From IMG/VR virus record IMGVR_UViG_3300028388_002027, positions 1 through 41,373 of that record: a stretch of 41,373 bases of DNA; one strand, 5' to 3'. This document shows, in pieces, positions 6,602 through 14,279 of the stretch (the first letter of the stretch is position 1; every line of letters begins with the position of its first letter). The notes under the pieces are model-generated. The model was not told where the DNA came from. It searched no databases and saw only the letters and a list, made by a program, of their open reading frames with translations. A program made the position numbers and the translations under genes. This DNA comes from a virus.

Positions 6602-8033
6602 TGCTCACTCCATCTTCCTCGTTGTTCGACAGACCACGCTCCTCAAGGGCGTCGCGCCAGGCGGCAGCTTGCTCGAGGACGTCGTCTGGGTTCTGCCCGC
6701 GCTTGCGGATAATCTCCGGGGCGCTGGCGTGATGATTCTTCTGCAGAGTTTCCCAGGCAGTGGCTTCTTTCATCGGATCGATCCACGGCATCTGCGGGGC
6801 CACGTAAAGCGCGTCGTTCAGGCTGTACTCGTCGACACCGGTCGGCAGCGCCAGTTGCCCGGTGAGTAATGCCATCTCCAGCCAACGCTCGTAGACCGGG
6901 CGCACCAGTTGATCGGTGAACTCGGCGGCCAGGATCTGATAGGCGCCCCACCCTTCGACCAGCTCTTGGCGCTGCGCGCTGAAGGTGCCGTCGTAGGTCT
7001 TGGCGACCGAGCTGAACGTGGCGCCTATACCAGCCGCCATTGCGCGTATCTGAGAGTTCCGGAACGCTTCGAGCGAGGTGTTGGGTCGATTGGTGTCGAT
7101 CATGCCGATGTCTTCGCCCGGCAGCAGGTCATCGAACACCATGCCAGGGCGGAAGCGCATCTCGCGCGGCTCCCACTCACCATCCTCATCGGGGTCATCC
7201 GCGTAGGAATCCGGGTTCCCCTTCTTGATGTAAGCGGCCATCGAAGCGGCCACCTTGGCGGCGATGCGCTCCGACTCCTCGTAATCTTTGATGTCGTCGA
7301 GCCGGGCCATGACCGGGGCGAACAGTGAGACGCCGCGCGTCTGGCCGATCCGATCGATCATCTTGATGTGGGTCATGCGCGCCGAACTGACCCGTTTGAG
7401 GTCTTGCATCGACACACCGTGCAGGAGGTGATTAGGGTGGCGCTTGTAGACGTAATACGCCGCCGGCCGGCCCCACTCGCTTTTCTCCACACCGTTGATG
7501 ATCATCGGCGGGCCTTGCTGCGAGTAATCGAGCGGCACAAAGTCAGCCTCGACCATCTCTAAGGTGTACGGGACCGCGGAGTTGTGCGTCAGTTTCGGCA
7601 CGCGCCCGGCCAGGTGCTGGACGAACACCTCGCCGTCGCGGAGCCAAGAGCGGGCCAAGAGCCGCTGCACGGACGCGAACGAAAACTCGTTGGTGACCTC
7701 CGGCCGGCGCGCCCAGAGACGCCACTGTTTGCGGATGTCGCGCGCAAACTCGCGCAGGATCTCGCCGTTGGCGGCCCGCGGTTGGGGCTCGATCTGGATT
7801 CCGGTCGACCCCACGGTGTTCTGCACCAGGGTGTTCAGCGCCCCGCGCGCCAGGTCGTGGTTCTGTTCAAGATGGCGGGCCTGCTGACGTAGGCTCTGGC
7901 CGGCGCGAGTGACTGCGACGTCTCCACTGCCGGTCTCTGTGCGCTGCTTGCGCGTACGATCGGGCCGAGCCGACTCGTAATACGCTCTGACCGGGACGCC
8001 GCCGCGCCAGTGGATGGTGTGTCTAACAGTCAT
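6567..8033 (-). CDS. Portal protein, lambda gpB family
   Basis: 488 residues. Several regions match lambda-type portals: RARTARDLARNN-like GQSLRQQARHLEQNHDLARG near residue 50, VGSTGIQIEPQ near 75, WLRDGEVFVQ near 135, and GVSLFAPVMARLDDIKDYEE near 240. It forms the dodecameric ring at one capsid vertex through which DNA enters and leaves. It follows gpW with an 11-base overlap and overlaps the protease-capsid start by 35 bases, the usual lambda order W-B-C. Length is close to lambda gpB. Confidence 0.92.
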   Translation of the reverse strand: MTVRHTIHWRGGVPVRAYYESARPDRTRKQRTETGSGDVAVTRAGQSLRQQARHLEQNHDLARGALNTLVQNTVGSTGIQIEPQPRAANGEILREFARDIRKQWRLWARRPEVTNEFSFASVQRLLARSWLRDGEVFVQHLAGRVPKLTHNSAVPYTLEMVEADFVPLDYSQQGPPMIINGVEKSEWGRPAAYYVYKRHPNHLLHGVSMQDLKRVSSARMTHIKMIDRIGQTRGVSLFAPVMARLDDIKDYEESERIAAKVAASMAAYIKKGNPDSYADDPDEDGEWEPREMRFRPGMVFDDLLPGEDIGMIDTNRPNTSLEAFRNSQIRAMAAGIGATFSSVAKTYDGTFSAQRQELVEGWGAYQILAAEFTDQLVRPVYERWLEMALLTGQLALPTGVDEYSLNDALYVAPQMPWIDPMKEATAWETLQKNHHASAPEIIRKRGQNPDDVLEQAAAWRDALEERGLSNNEEDGVSNAQDRTFLLQD

Positions 8034-8232
8034 CGCAGAACACCGCCGTCTGGTAGCGAACGTGCGTACGGTCGGACGTCGACTCGATCTCAGCGAGCAT
8101 CGCAGAGCGCAACGCTCGGAGTTGGTCGAGATCTTGGTACGTGACGAGCTTCCCCTCGGGGGTGCGCACAGTCAGAGTGCCCGATGCGATTACTTCATCG
8201 AGCGCATCGATGTCATCTTGAGTCCATGCCAT
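8023..8232 (-). CDS. Head-tail joining protein, gpW-like
   Basis: 69 residues from the ATG at 8232 (MAWTQDDIDALDEVIASGTL); an upstream in-frame extension to 8259 is possible but lacks a better ribosome-binding site. The pattern of a short helix, a beta hairpin around VRTPEGKLVTYQDLDQL and a second helix is that of gpW, which plugs the portal after packaging and builds the tail-docking surface. It lies between terminase and portal as in lambda. Confidence 0.75.
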   Translation of the reverse strand: MAWTQDDIDALDEVIASGTLTVRTPEGKLVTYQDLDQLRALRSAMLAEIESTSDRTHVRYQTAVFCDDC

Positions 8233-8280
8233 GCTCGGCAGGATAGAGCGACCTGACAACGGGTTTGGGGCGGAAAGTGA

Positions 8281-8634
8281 CTACAAATTCCAAGTATCGT
8301 CGCCAAATCCTTGATTTGGGTGTCGTAAGTTCTGCAGATAGCGCGAGATCACGCGATTGATCGTCTGCACCGGCACTTGGTATTTTGCGGCCAGGAGCTT
8401 GCGGTTGTCCTGGCCGTTTTTCCGCTGCTTCTGCCAGTCGCGGATGATATGGCGGTTACGGATGTGCGGCGACGTGGCGTCGCGCACGTAGTGTTTGGTG
8501 CCGCCCCAGCGCAGACGCAGCTCACTGGTCACCTTTTCGACCACTGCGGCGGCCTGGGCGTCGCTCAGAATTGCCCGAAGTTCCCGGCGCATCTCTCGTT
8601 CGACCTCGTTGAGGATGTCGCCTTCTTTCTTCAC
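8281..8634 (-). CDS. Mor-family transcription activator-like protein
   Basis: 117 residues from the GTG at 8634, which overlaps the terminase stop as GTGA; a GTG at 8646 is possible but sits directly against the ribosome-binding site. The C-terminal half contains RLRWGGTKHYVRD, then RNRHIIRDW, then LAAKYQVPVQTINRVISRYL. That is the Mor/C family layout of a beta-strand dimer region followed by a helix-turn-helix. In Mu such proteins activate middle or late promoters. Here it sits within the late operon between large terminase and gpW, so self-reinforcing late activation is a reasonable inference. Confidence 0.75.
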   Translation of the reverse strand: MKKEGDILNEVEREMRRELRAILSDAQAAAVVEKVTSELRLRWGGTKHYVRDATSPHIRNRHIIRDWQKQRKNGQDNRKLLAAKYQVPVQTINRVISRYLQNLRHPNQGFGDDTWNL

Positions 8635-10547
8635 CGGATGGCCCACTCCTCAGAACCAAAACCATGGCCGGGCGTCGGCCGGCGCGTTCGTTTTGGCGGC
8701 GGGGTATCGGACGGCGCCTTGAGCGGTTTAAGCGCCGCTGCGCCCCCGGCCAAGAGCAGAGCGGCGTACGCCAACACCCTATTATCCAGCGCCTCGTTAC
8801 GAGGCCGTGTCGCGACCCACTCTTTGAAGGGGCGTCCCTTCTTATAGCGGACCACCAGCTTCTCCGCGGTCAGCTGCAGGAAGTACTCCTCATCCCGCCC
8901 CTCGGGGAAGTGACAGTACCCTGGCCCCGGCACCGCCACCTTGAGCTGCCGCTGGACGACAGATTTACCTTCGTCGACGCCGACCAGTTCCGGGCGCACG
9001 CCCTTCTTCGCGCGGGTCTTGCGCAGCCGCTTGCGCCGATCGACCAGGGGCTCGACGACCGGGCGGCCCTGGCCGGTCACACCCTTTGTCGGGTAGCAGT
9101 GCATGCCCGCCCTACGACAGAAGTCGTAGACCTTCTCCGGCAAGTAGCCGGAGTCGACGCAGACCGAGCTGATACCGATGTCCATGCCGTTGGCATGCCG
9201 GTAGCGGGCCTTTGTCAGCTCGAGAAGGTCGTCCCAGACCTGGTCCTGGGTCGTCTCACCGGGGAGGATCTGGTAGTCGATCGACCAGCTCTCGAGGGTG
9301 GGCGACCAGGCCACGATCTCAGCCTCGATGCGGTCGGCCTGGATGTCGCAGCCCATCGTCAAGATGACACCGTCAGGAACTTCGTCTTCATACGGTTCAC
9401 AGCGGTCAAGCAGCGTATGCCCGCTGACCTTCTCGCCGCGCTCTTCGTACGTCTCGCCGAGGACTGTGTTGACGTAGGTCTTCAGCTCCTCGGGGTCTTC
9501 TTTGACCGCCAGGAACTCTTTGACCAGTTTTGCTGGGGTGCTGTTGGGCGAGTAGCTGTAGCCAGCCCAGATGCGGAACCCGATATCGCCGGCAAAGCCG
9601 GGGAGGAACGTGAAACCGGTTTCCTGCCGCCATTCCCAGTGCTCGCCCAGCCAGTAGCCGGCCTGCATCATTCGTCGGTGGTTGGAGTGGTCGATCAAAC
9701 TGCCACAGTCGGGGCAGACCCAAGCTGCGGTCTCCGGTTTGCCGTCCTCCCAATGGAGATGTGAGACGGGTATTTTCCGTTCGCGAATTACGATCGGGTC
9801 TTCCGGTTGCCGAAACAACCGGATGTGCTCGCCACCACACTCGGGGCACCGCAGCATGAAGTGCCCTTTGCTGGATCGCTCGAAGGCCTTCTCGATACGT
9901 GAGAAGTCCTTCTCGGTCGGTGTCGAGCCGATGCCAATCTTGCGGTTCCAGAACGTCTCGGTGCGCTTCTCCCCCAGTTTGATCTGGTCGCCTTCCGTGC
10001 CGGCCGTGGGCGGATAGCCGTCGACCTCATCAAACAAAGTCAGCCGCACGGTGATGCGCCGGAAACCTCGAGGGCTGTTGGCGCCGATGACGTGCAATAT
10101 GCCGCCAGGGTAATGTTTCTTGTTGATCGTGTTGCCGGTGGCCCGGCTCTTCTGGTCGCCCACGCGCTCAAGCAACACCGGAGTGTCCTCGATCGCCGTT
10201 GTCAGCTCTTCTTTCGACCACCCCTCGGCGTCATCGATCGTCGGCTGCACGATCAACATGGAGCAGGGGTCCAGGTGGATGTGGTATCCGATAACGTGAC
10301 CGAGGATTTTCGTCCAGCCGATCCGCGCCGACTTGAGCGTTACGACGCGCTCGACCTCCGGCGCGCAGAAGGCGTCCATCATTGCCTTCTGATAGGGGTA
10401 GGTGCGCCACGGGCCTGGCTCGGCTGATGACTCGGCCGAAAGCACGCCGTATTGATCCGCCCACTCGCTGACCGTCAGCGTCGGGGGCGGCGCCCCCGCG
10501 TGTGTGAATTCAGTCTTGAGCAGGGAATGCAGCGTCGAGTGCGTCAT
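8631..10547 (-). CDS. Terminase large subunit, lambda gpA family
   Basis: 638 residues, the usual gpA length. The ATPase half shows LKSARIGWTK (residues 71-80) as the variant Walker A and LTLFDEVDGYP as Walker B. A zinc-binding pair (LRCPECGGEH, later WVCPDCGSL) follows. The nuclease half has acidic residues in TMGCDIQADRIEAEI and SVCVDSGYLPE and the closing RNEALDNRVLAYAALLLA typical of the family. It cuts and pumps DNA into the prohead through the portal. It overlaps the small subunit gene by 38 bases, with AGGA upstream of its ATG. Confidence 0.94.
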   Translation of the reverse strand: MTHSTLHSLLKTEFTHAGAPPPTLTVSEWADQYGVLSAESSAEPGPWRTYPYQKAMMDAFCAPEVERVVTLKSARIGWTKILGHVIGYHIHLDPCSMLIVQPTIDDAEGWSKEELTTAIEDTPVLLERVGDQKSRATGNTINKKHYPGGILHVIGANSPRGFRRITVRLTLFDEVDGYPPTAGTEGDQIKLGEKRTETFWNRKIGIGSTPTEKDFSRIEKAFERSSKGHFMLRCPECGGEHIRLFRQPEDPIVIRERKIPVSHLHWEDGKPETAAWVCPDCGSLIDHSNHRRMMQAGYWLGEHWEWRQETGFTFLPGFAGDIGFRIWAGYSYSPNSTPAKLVKEFLAVKEDPEELKTYVNTVLGETYEERGEKVSGHTLLDRCEPYEDEVPDGVILTMGCDIQADRIEAEIVAWSPTLESWSIDYQILPGETTQDQVWDDLLELTKARYRHANGMDIGISSVCVDSGYLPEKVYDFCRRAGMHCYPTKGVTGQGRPVVEPLVDRRKRLRKTRAKKGVRPELVGVDEGKSVVQRQLKVAVPGPGYCHFPEGRDEEYFLQLTAEKLVVRYKKGRPFKEWVATRPRNEALDNRVLAYAALLLAGGAAALKPLKAPSDTPPPKRTRRPTPGHGFGSEEWAIR

Positions 10548-11055
10548 TGGTGTCCTTGAGAACTACGTTCAGTTCTGCTTTGACCGCCAGAATGGCGGCG
10601 GCTTCAGACTCGGCGGCCAGCGCGGCGTGCGCCAGGCGAGGCGGGGACGCCAACAGTCGGTCGCGCTGCACTCGAAGAATGTCGAAAACGGCTTTGCGGA
10701 TCTTGCTCAGTTCGACCAGGTCGCCGCGGCGCTTGAGGTACTCGAGCTTCGCCAGGCGGGCCTTGTGCAGCTCGTTCTGAGTACGCGCGGTCTGGTAGTC
10801 GATGTGGTCCGAGGCCAGGGGGTCGTCTTGACCGTCATCGGGGAGGTCAGGCAGCTCGGCCGCGGGCTCGGTGTAGCGGATATGCTTCTGGGTGTTCCGC
10901 TCCCACTCCTGGTCGGCCTTCTCGAAGTCGATCTTCCAACGCTTGCCAACGCGCCGGAGACTTTTTTTCAGCCTCCCTTTTTTAATGGCCTCCGTGACGG
11001 TATTTGGCGAGCAACCGCGGTGCTTGGCGTACTCGCCCTGATTACCAAACGGCAT
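10510..11055 (-). CDS. Terminase small subunit, Nu1-like
   Basis: 181 residues. The N-terminus has a winged helix-turn-helix of the Nu1 type (EYAKHRGCSPNTVTEAIKKG, then VGKRWKIDFEKADQEW). A linker and a long helical region (QTARTQNELHKARLAKLEYL) follow, as in small terminases that bind the packaging site and recruit the large subunit. It is the first gene of the late block, directly downstream of a sigma70-like promoter and the DnaA-box region. Confidence 0.85.
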   Translation of the reverse strand: MPFGNQGEYAKHRGCSPNTVTEAIKKGRLKKSLRRVGKRWKIDFEKADQEWERNTQKHIRYTEPAAELPDLPDDGQDDPLASDHIDYQTARTQNELHKARLAKLEYLKRRGDLVELSKIRKAVFDILRVQRDRLLASPPRLAHAALAAESEAAAILAVKAELNVVLKDTNDALDAAFPAQD

Positions 11056-11085
11056 AGATTTGGTCCGAGTGAAAATATCACGCGC

Positions 11086-11113
11086 AGTATAGAAAAAATA
11101 TTATCCTTGTGAA
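11086..11113 (-). promoter_or_regulatory. Candidate sigma70 promoter for the late block
   Basis: On the minus strand TTCACA (11113-11108), a 16-base AT-rich spacer and TATACT (11091-11086) lie about 30 bases upstream of the terminase small subunit ATG. The AT-rich context (11085-11135) could also act as a DNA-unwinding element beside the DnaA boxes. It could be a middle promoter helped by the Mor-like protein. Confidence 0.55.
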
Positions 11114-11228
11114 AACTTTTCAAAATTTTTAAGTAATACAGGTACTTACGGAACCATATGGCTGCACGAAAAGCGCGGTCCCCACCCGCAAGGGCCGGCG
11201 GCCCCAGGAGAACCTACAGAGAACGGGG

Positions 11229-11292
11229 TTATCCACAGGTTATCCACAGGTTATCCACAGGTTATCCACAGGTTATCCACAGGTTATCCACA
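11229..11292 (+). repeat. Six DnaA boxes in tandem, 11-bp period
   Basis: TTATCCACA, a perfect match to the DnaA box consensus TTATNCACA, occurs at 11229, 11240, 11251, 11262, 11273 and 11284, each unit TTATCCACAGG. The 11-bp spacing puts all boxes on about the same face of the helix, suiting cooperative DnaA binding. Possible roles are replication origin, DnaA titration, or DnaA control of the nearby late promoter. Confidence 0.9.
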
Positions 11293-11340
11293 GATAAGTG
11301 GGTGCTTACTAACCTTTAACCCTTTGATATTGCGCTGTCA

Positions 11341-11524
11341 GGGTGCGGAGGCGGCAGCCAGGGTGCGGAGGCGGCAGCCAGGGTGCGGAGGCGGCAGCCA
11401 GGGTGCGGAGGCGGCAGCCAGGGTGCGGAGGCGGCCGGAGGCGGCAGCCAGGGTGCGGAGGCGGCAGCCAGGGTGCGGAGGCGGCAGCCAGGGTGCGGAG
11501 GCGGCAGCCAGGGTGCGGAGGCGG
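11341..11524 (+). repeat. 20-bp GC-rich tandem array, about nine copies
   Basis: The unit GGGTGCGGAGGCGGCAGCCA starts at 11341, 11361, 11381 and 11401, then a 30-bp variant at 11421 carrying an internal 10-bp duplication, then 11451, 11471, 11491 and a partial unit at 11511. Copies are otherwise identical, which implies recent expansion or homogenisation. Copy number may be miscounted by short-read assembly. Confidence 0.95.
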
Positions 11525-11628
11525 CCCGATCGATACCACTATAGGCTCAGGGTATGGGCGCGCGACAATCGCCGCGGAAATGGCCGCGCAAGGCGCCTAG
11601 TAGGAAAGGCGCGCGCGATGGGTGCAAC

Positions 11629-11654
11629 AAAAAAGGCGCGCCGATTGGCGCGCC
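11629..11654 (-). terminator. Strong intrinsic terminator for the island operon
   Basis: On the minus strand GGCGCGCC, loop AATC, GGCGCGCC, then TTTTTTG: an 8-bp all-GC stem and a six-T tract, 25 bases after the stop of the last small island gene. It should end leftward transcription before the repeat and DnaA-box region. Confidence 0.88.
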
Positions 11655-11678
11655 TCGTTTAGGGGTTAGGGGTTCCGG

Positions 11679-11759
11679 TTATTTGCGACGCCGCATGCCG
11701 CCAGCAATCGCCCAAATCAAAACGAATAGAGACCAAAGGATAAGGAGTAGGGTTTTCAA
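11679..11759 (-). CDS. Tiny single-span membrane peptide
   Basis: 26 residues if started at the TTG (11759-11757), which overlaps the preceding TGA as TTGA. The peptide is one hydrophobic helix (KTLLLILWSLFVLIWAIAGG) followed by MRRRK, a positive-inside membrane anchor. The frame ends 25 bases before a strong terminator. Coupling by overlap, clear membrane character and position support a real gene, but it is very short and starts with a rare codon. Function unknown. Confidence 0.5.
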   Translation of the reverse strand: MKTLLLILWSLFVLIWAIAGGMRRRK

Positions 11760-12424
11760 TCGGGCCCCCCAATACCTTCTACCAACCATGCCGAGTATTT
11801 ACCCGGTTTACCGTCTTCGCACTGTTTGCCGTCTTCAGTCCAACCCGCAAGGTCGTTTAGGATGTTATCCGCTAACACTAACTCCTTCTCAACGGGCTCC
11901 AAAACTCGCGACAGTCTCTCGACAATTGCGGCCGCGGTTGCGTCAACGTCCAGTTCCGAGTCAGTAAAGACCAGATCAACCGAGAAATCGATACTTTCGG
12001 ATAAATACCACGCGTCGCCGTCCCAATCCCCAGCGACGTTACAACCGCAAATAACCTCAGCCGCCTGGTCTAAATAAATCTCCATCGCACGGTCAATATC
12101 AGCGTCCGTAGTATCGAACGGCAAATTCAACGCGACATCCAACCCCGAAAAGGTTTTGCCGATATGCGCGATACAGTCCGCGCGCGTATCGTCGCAGCAA
12201 ACAACTTCAACCCCTTGCCGCCCCCAAGGTTCTAAATCTGCGTCTTTACCAGTCGCGCAATAGTCGATACGGTCCCATCGCCATTTATTGGTCGATAGCT
12301 CGCGCAGTCTTTTGCGCAAAGCTTCGCAGTCGTGCTCCGCCATGTCGTCAACCTCGTCCTGATTATAAGGCGCGTATGGGTCATCCGCCGCACCGGGCGG
12401 GTAGCTCCAACCAAAAATTCCCAT
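11756..12424 (-). CDS. Hypothetical acidic protein of the accessory island
   Basis: 222 residues from the ATG at 12424-12422 (MGIFGWSYPPGAADDPYAPY), with GAGAGGA as ribosome-binding site; a TTG six codons upstream is less likely. The protein is strongly acidic (many Asp/Glu) with several Cys (VVCCDDTRADC, VICGCNVAGDW). I recognise no family. It is the fourth of the leftward island genes, and its upstream neighbour's stop lies inside its ribosome-binding region, so the two are coupled. Confidence 0.7.
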   Translation of the reverse strand: MGIFGWSYPPGAADDPYAPYNQDEVDDMAEHDCEALRKRLRELSTNKWRWDRIDYCATGKDADLEPWGRQGVEVVCCDDTRADCIAHIGKTFSGLDVALNLPFDTTDADIDRAMEIYLDQAAEVICGCNVAGDWDGDAWYLSESIDFSVDLVFTDSELDVDATAAAIVERLSRVLEPVEKELVLADNILNDLAGWTEDGKQCEDGKPGKYSAWLVEGIGGPD

Positions 12425-12438
12425 GTTTTTCAATCCTC

Positions 12439-13119
12439 TCAATTAATGGTTAATGCAACAGTCGACGCCGCGCACTTGCGCGCGCCATGGGCGGGAAAAC
12501 CGATAATGACTTTCCTATCCGCTCTTGCGCATAGTTGACAACTAGCACAAGTCACGTCATCGCGTTGAGTCGCGGGGCAAACTACCACGCGTCGCCCTTG
12601 CGGGGTTACTGTGTTTTGGTTTTGATCTGCGGGCAGTACTGCCGCGATTGGCCAGCAACGGCGATTAGCCAGGGTATCGGCGTGCTGTAGATTATCCGCT
12701 GACCAATTGATAGTAAATCCGGCCGCATTGGCGGATTCTATCCCCGCGCGGTTGTTATCAGTCGGTGCGTGATGGGTGTAAGTAAACCCGCGGCGCCCGA
12801 TATTCGCAACGATCAACTGCGCAAGCTTGCGACGGTTAATCTCCGGGCTTGCGCCCAATGGTTCAAGGTCACCCGCCTGATTATGCCGCCACAATTGCCC
12901 CGCGGGTAATGCGCGGATTTTATCCAAAAAATCCGCCCATGTGTCGCCACGCTCGCCACGTGTCACTTTGTCCCAGTGTAAACGAAGCGGGAAATTTTCC
13001 GCATAGCATCCGGCGCCTTTATATCCGCAAGTGTCGGGGCATGTAGCGCGGCTGGACGTCGTAACAGGAATGGCGCCTGTTTTGGCATTGCTGCTTTTTT
13101 GGGTGAAGTGATAACGCAT
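12439..13119 (-). CDS. Cysteine-rich phage protein (DUF7227-like)
   Basis: 226 residues from the ATG at 13119 (MRYHFTQKSSNAKTGAIPVT) with GGAGG eight bases upstream, in preference to an upstream in-frame start. Conserved-looking features: CPDTCGYKGAGCYAEN near residue 30, LWRHNQAGDLEPLG near 80, FTYTHHAP near 117, and a C-terminal CASCQLCARADRKVIIGFPAHG. The cysteine pairs suggest metal binding. I associate this pattern with a phage family of unknown function (DUF7227), from memory and unverified. A stable hairpin separates it from the RadC-like gene upstream. Confidence 0.7.
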   Translation of the reverse strand: MRYHFTQKSSNAKTGAIPVTTSSRATCPDTCGYKGAGCYAENFPLRLHWDKVTRGERGDTWADFLDKIRALPAGQLWRHNQAGDLEPLGASPEINRRKLAQLIVANIGRRGFTYTHHAPTDNNRAGIESANAAGFTINWSADNLQHADTLANRRCWPIAAVLPADQNQNTVTPQGRRVVVCPATQRDDVTCASCQLCARADRKVIIGFPAHGARKCAASTVALTIN

Positions 13120-13143
13120 TGTAAAACCTCCAAGTGAAAAGAG

Positions 13144-13167
13144 GCGCGAGCGGGTCAAGTCTCGCGC
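13144..13167 (-). terminator. Intergenic hairpin with shared TTGACCC loop, copy 1
   Basis: On the minus strand GCGCGAG, loop with TTGACCC, CTCGCGC, then CTCTTTTCA. It sits between the RadC-like stop and the ribosome-binding site of the next gene. It shares loop and flanking sequence with the hairpin at 13669-13690, so the island genes carry a repeated inter-gene element. Weak terminator, RNA-processing site or operator are all possible. Confidence 0.55.
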
Positions 13168-13186
13168 TATGTGAAACTAGCAGGCG

Positions 13187-13645
13187 CTAAATTAGGCCTT
13201 TCTCAGCAAACGAGAAACTATCAGCGCCCACAATAATATGGTCGAGTACCCGCACGTCGACGAGGCGCAGCGCATCGACCAGGCGCGTAGTCAATCGGAC
13301 ATCGGCGGTAGAGGGCTCAGAAACACCGGAAGGGTGATTATGGGCGAAGACAACCGCCGCGGCGTTTAATTGGAGCGCGCGCTTTACTATCTCGCGCGGC
13401 CAAACACTGGCGCCGTCAATAGTACCGGTGAACATGGTTTCGCACGCGATAAGCGCATGGCGCTGAGTTAAGAATGCAACAGCGAATTGCTCAGACTCAT
13501 AACCCCCGACTTTTAACCGCATAAAATCGGCGGCCGCGGTTGTTGAGGTAAACGCGCTAACATCCGCGTCGACTGTATAAGCGTATTCGCGTTCCAAAAC
13601 TTTCAACGCGCGGGCGATTAGTCTTTTGTCTTTGTCGGTTAGCAT
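13187..13645 (-). CDS. radC: RadC-like JAB-domain protein
   Basis: 152 residues with GGAGA eight bases before the ATG. The JAB/MPN metal site is intact: Glu in the N-terminal part, [20 protein letters not shown] near residue 97 (the HxHPSG...D signature), and KGLI at the end. It equals the C-terminal domain of bacterial RadC and lacks the N-terminal helix-hairpin-helix part, as in plasmid and phage RadC-like proteins often placed among antirestriction genes. The biochemical activity of the family is unsettled. Island neighbours of unknown function fit an accessory or anti-defence role. Confidence 0.88.
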   Translation of the reverse strand: MLTDKDKRLIARALKVLEREYAYTVDADVSAFTSTTAAADFMRLKVGGYESEQFAVAFLTQRHALIACETMFTGTIDGASVWPREIVKRALQLNAAAVVFAHNHPSGVSEPSTADVRLTTRLVDALRLVDVRVLDHIIVGADSFSFAEKGLI

Positions 13646-13668
13646 AATTAAGTCTCCGGTTGAAAAGG

Positions 13669-13690
13669 CGCGCGGGGGTCAATCCGCGCG
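13669..13690 (-). terminator. Intergenic hairpin with shared TTGACCC loop, copy 2
   Basis: On the minus strand CGCGCGG, loop ATTGACCC, CCGCGCG, then CCTTTTCA, between the small membrane protein and the RadC-like gene. It is the sister of 13144-13167. Confidence 0.55.
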
Positions 13691-13697
13691 GGTTTAA

Positions 13698-13937
13698 TTA
13701 CTCGGACAGCGCCACATTAGCGGCATATTCTGAGCGAAGCGCGCGGGTGTCGCGTCGCATGCTTTCAGCTGCGCGCCTGGTACGGCGAGTATCCAAGTAC
13801 GCAACGGCGCGCGCTTTCGCTTCGCGACGGTCGCGGATACGGTCAATAAACGTATCAACAAACGCCGCAACGATACAGAGCACGGCGCCTGCAAAAATAG
13901 CGATAGTCCCAGCAAAAGCAAAGGCGGTATCAGTCAT
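13698..13937 (-). CDS. Small membrane protein of the accessory island
   Basis: 79 residues from the ATG at 13937, with GGAGA upstream. Residues 5-28 (AFAFAGTIAIFAGAVLCIVA) are a single transmembrane segment; the remainder is charged and helical (DRIRDRREAKARAVAYLDTR), rich in Arg and Ala, and probably cytoplasmic. Function unknown. The preferred frame differs from an alternative hydrophobic frame in the same stretch because of its ribosome-binding site and spacing. Confidence 0.65.
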   Translation of the reverse strand: MTDTAFAFAGTIAIFAGAVLCIVAAFVDTFIDRIRDRREAKARAVAYLDTRRTRRAAESMRRDTRALRSEYAANVALSE

Positions 13938-13954
13938 GGCTCAAGGTCTCCGGG

Positions 13955-14097
13955 TTAATCAACCGGCGCAACAATCACGCCGTCAGGTACAAAGTTAGCG
14001 CAACGCGTGCGAATCCGCAACAATTACCGCAAAAAATAAAACTATCGGCGAGACGCGCTTTTTTAGGTTTCGCTATTAGTGAAACGCGCGCACGCAT
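13955..14097 (-). pseudogene. Possible small zinc-ribbon gene with a frameshift
   Basis: An ATG at 14097 opens a 40-codon frame (MRARVSLIAKPKKARLADSF, then FCGNCCGFARVALTLYLTA, stop at 13975). In the next frame the same stretch reads RTRCANFVPDGVIVAPVD with a stop at 13957-13955. A one-base indel near TTGTTGCGG would join CGNC with the Cys-containing tail into one small metal-binding protein. Either the frame-A ORF is real as read, or this is a decayed gene or sequencing indel. Low certainty. Confidence 0.3.
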
Positions 14098-14188
14098 GGC
14101 GGCGCCCGCTCGGCGGCGCCCGCTCGGCGGCGCCCGCTCGGCGGCGCCCGCTCGGCGGCGCCCGCTCGGCGGCGCCCGCTCGGCGGCG
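14097..14188 (+). repeat. 14-bp GC-rich tandem array, six copies plus partial
   Basis: The unit CGGCGGCGCCCGCT repeats from 14097 (first base varied) every 14 bases, with a partial seventh copy ending at 14188. Each unit contains the self-complementary GGCGCC. Confidence 0.95.
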
Positions 14189-14198
14189 TTAACTTAGA

Positions 14199-14262
14199 TT
14201 ATATTAGAGTCGGCTTATATTAGAGTCGGCTTATATTAGAGTCGGCTTATATTAGAGTCGGC
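14199..14262 (+). repeat. 16-bp AT-rich tandem array, four copies
   Basis: The unit TTATATTAGAGTCGGC is present four times without mismatch and is flanked on both sides by TAACTTAG. The AT-rich half could melt easily, like origin 13-mers. On the minus strand a perfect TATAAT occurs at the array edge (14203-14198) and could serve the leftward island genes, though no good -35 is seen. Confidence 0.95.
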
Positions 14263-14279
14263 TAATATTAACTTAGGTT

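Larger units (their letters stand above)
11056..11678. other. Non-coding region: promoter, AT-rich stretch, DnaA boxes, 20-bp array, terminator
   Basis: About 620 bases with no credible gene. In order on the plus strand: late promoter facing left (11086-11113), an AT-rich stretch with the palindrome TGAAAACTTTTCA near 11110, a purine-rich GC stretch, six DnaA boxes (11229-11292), a 20-bp tandem array (11341-11524), and a leftward intrinsic terminator (11629-11654). Reading frames through the tandem array exist on both strands but only reflect the repeat. The arrangement of AT-rich DNA, DnaA boxes and iterons is that of a replication origin; this is inference. Confidence 0.6.

Noticed and set aside
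11309-11662. Reading frames on both strands through the 20-bp array
   Set aside because: They consist of the repeat translated in each frame, change frame content with copy number, and have no ribosome-binding sites.
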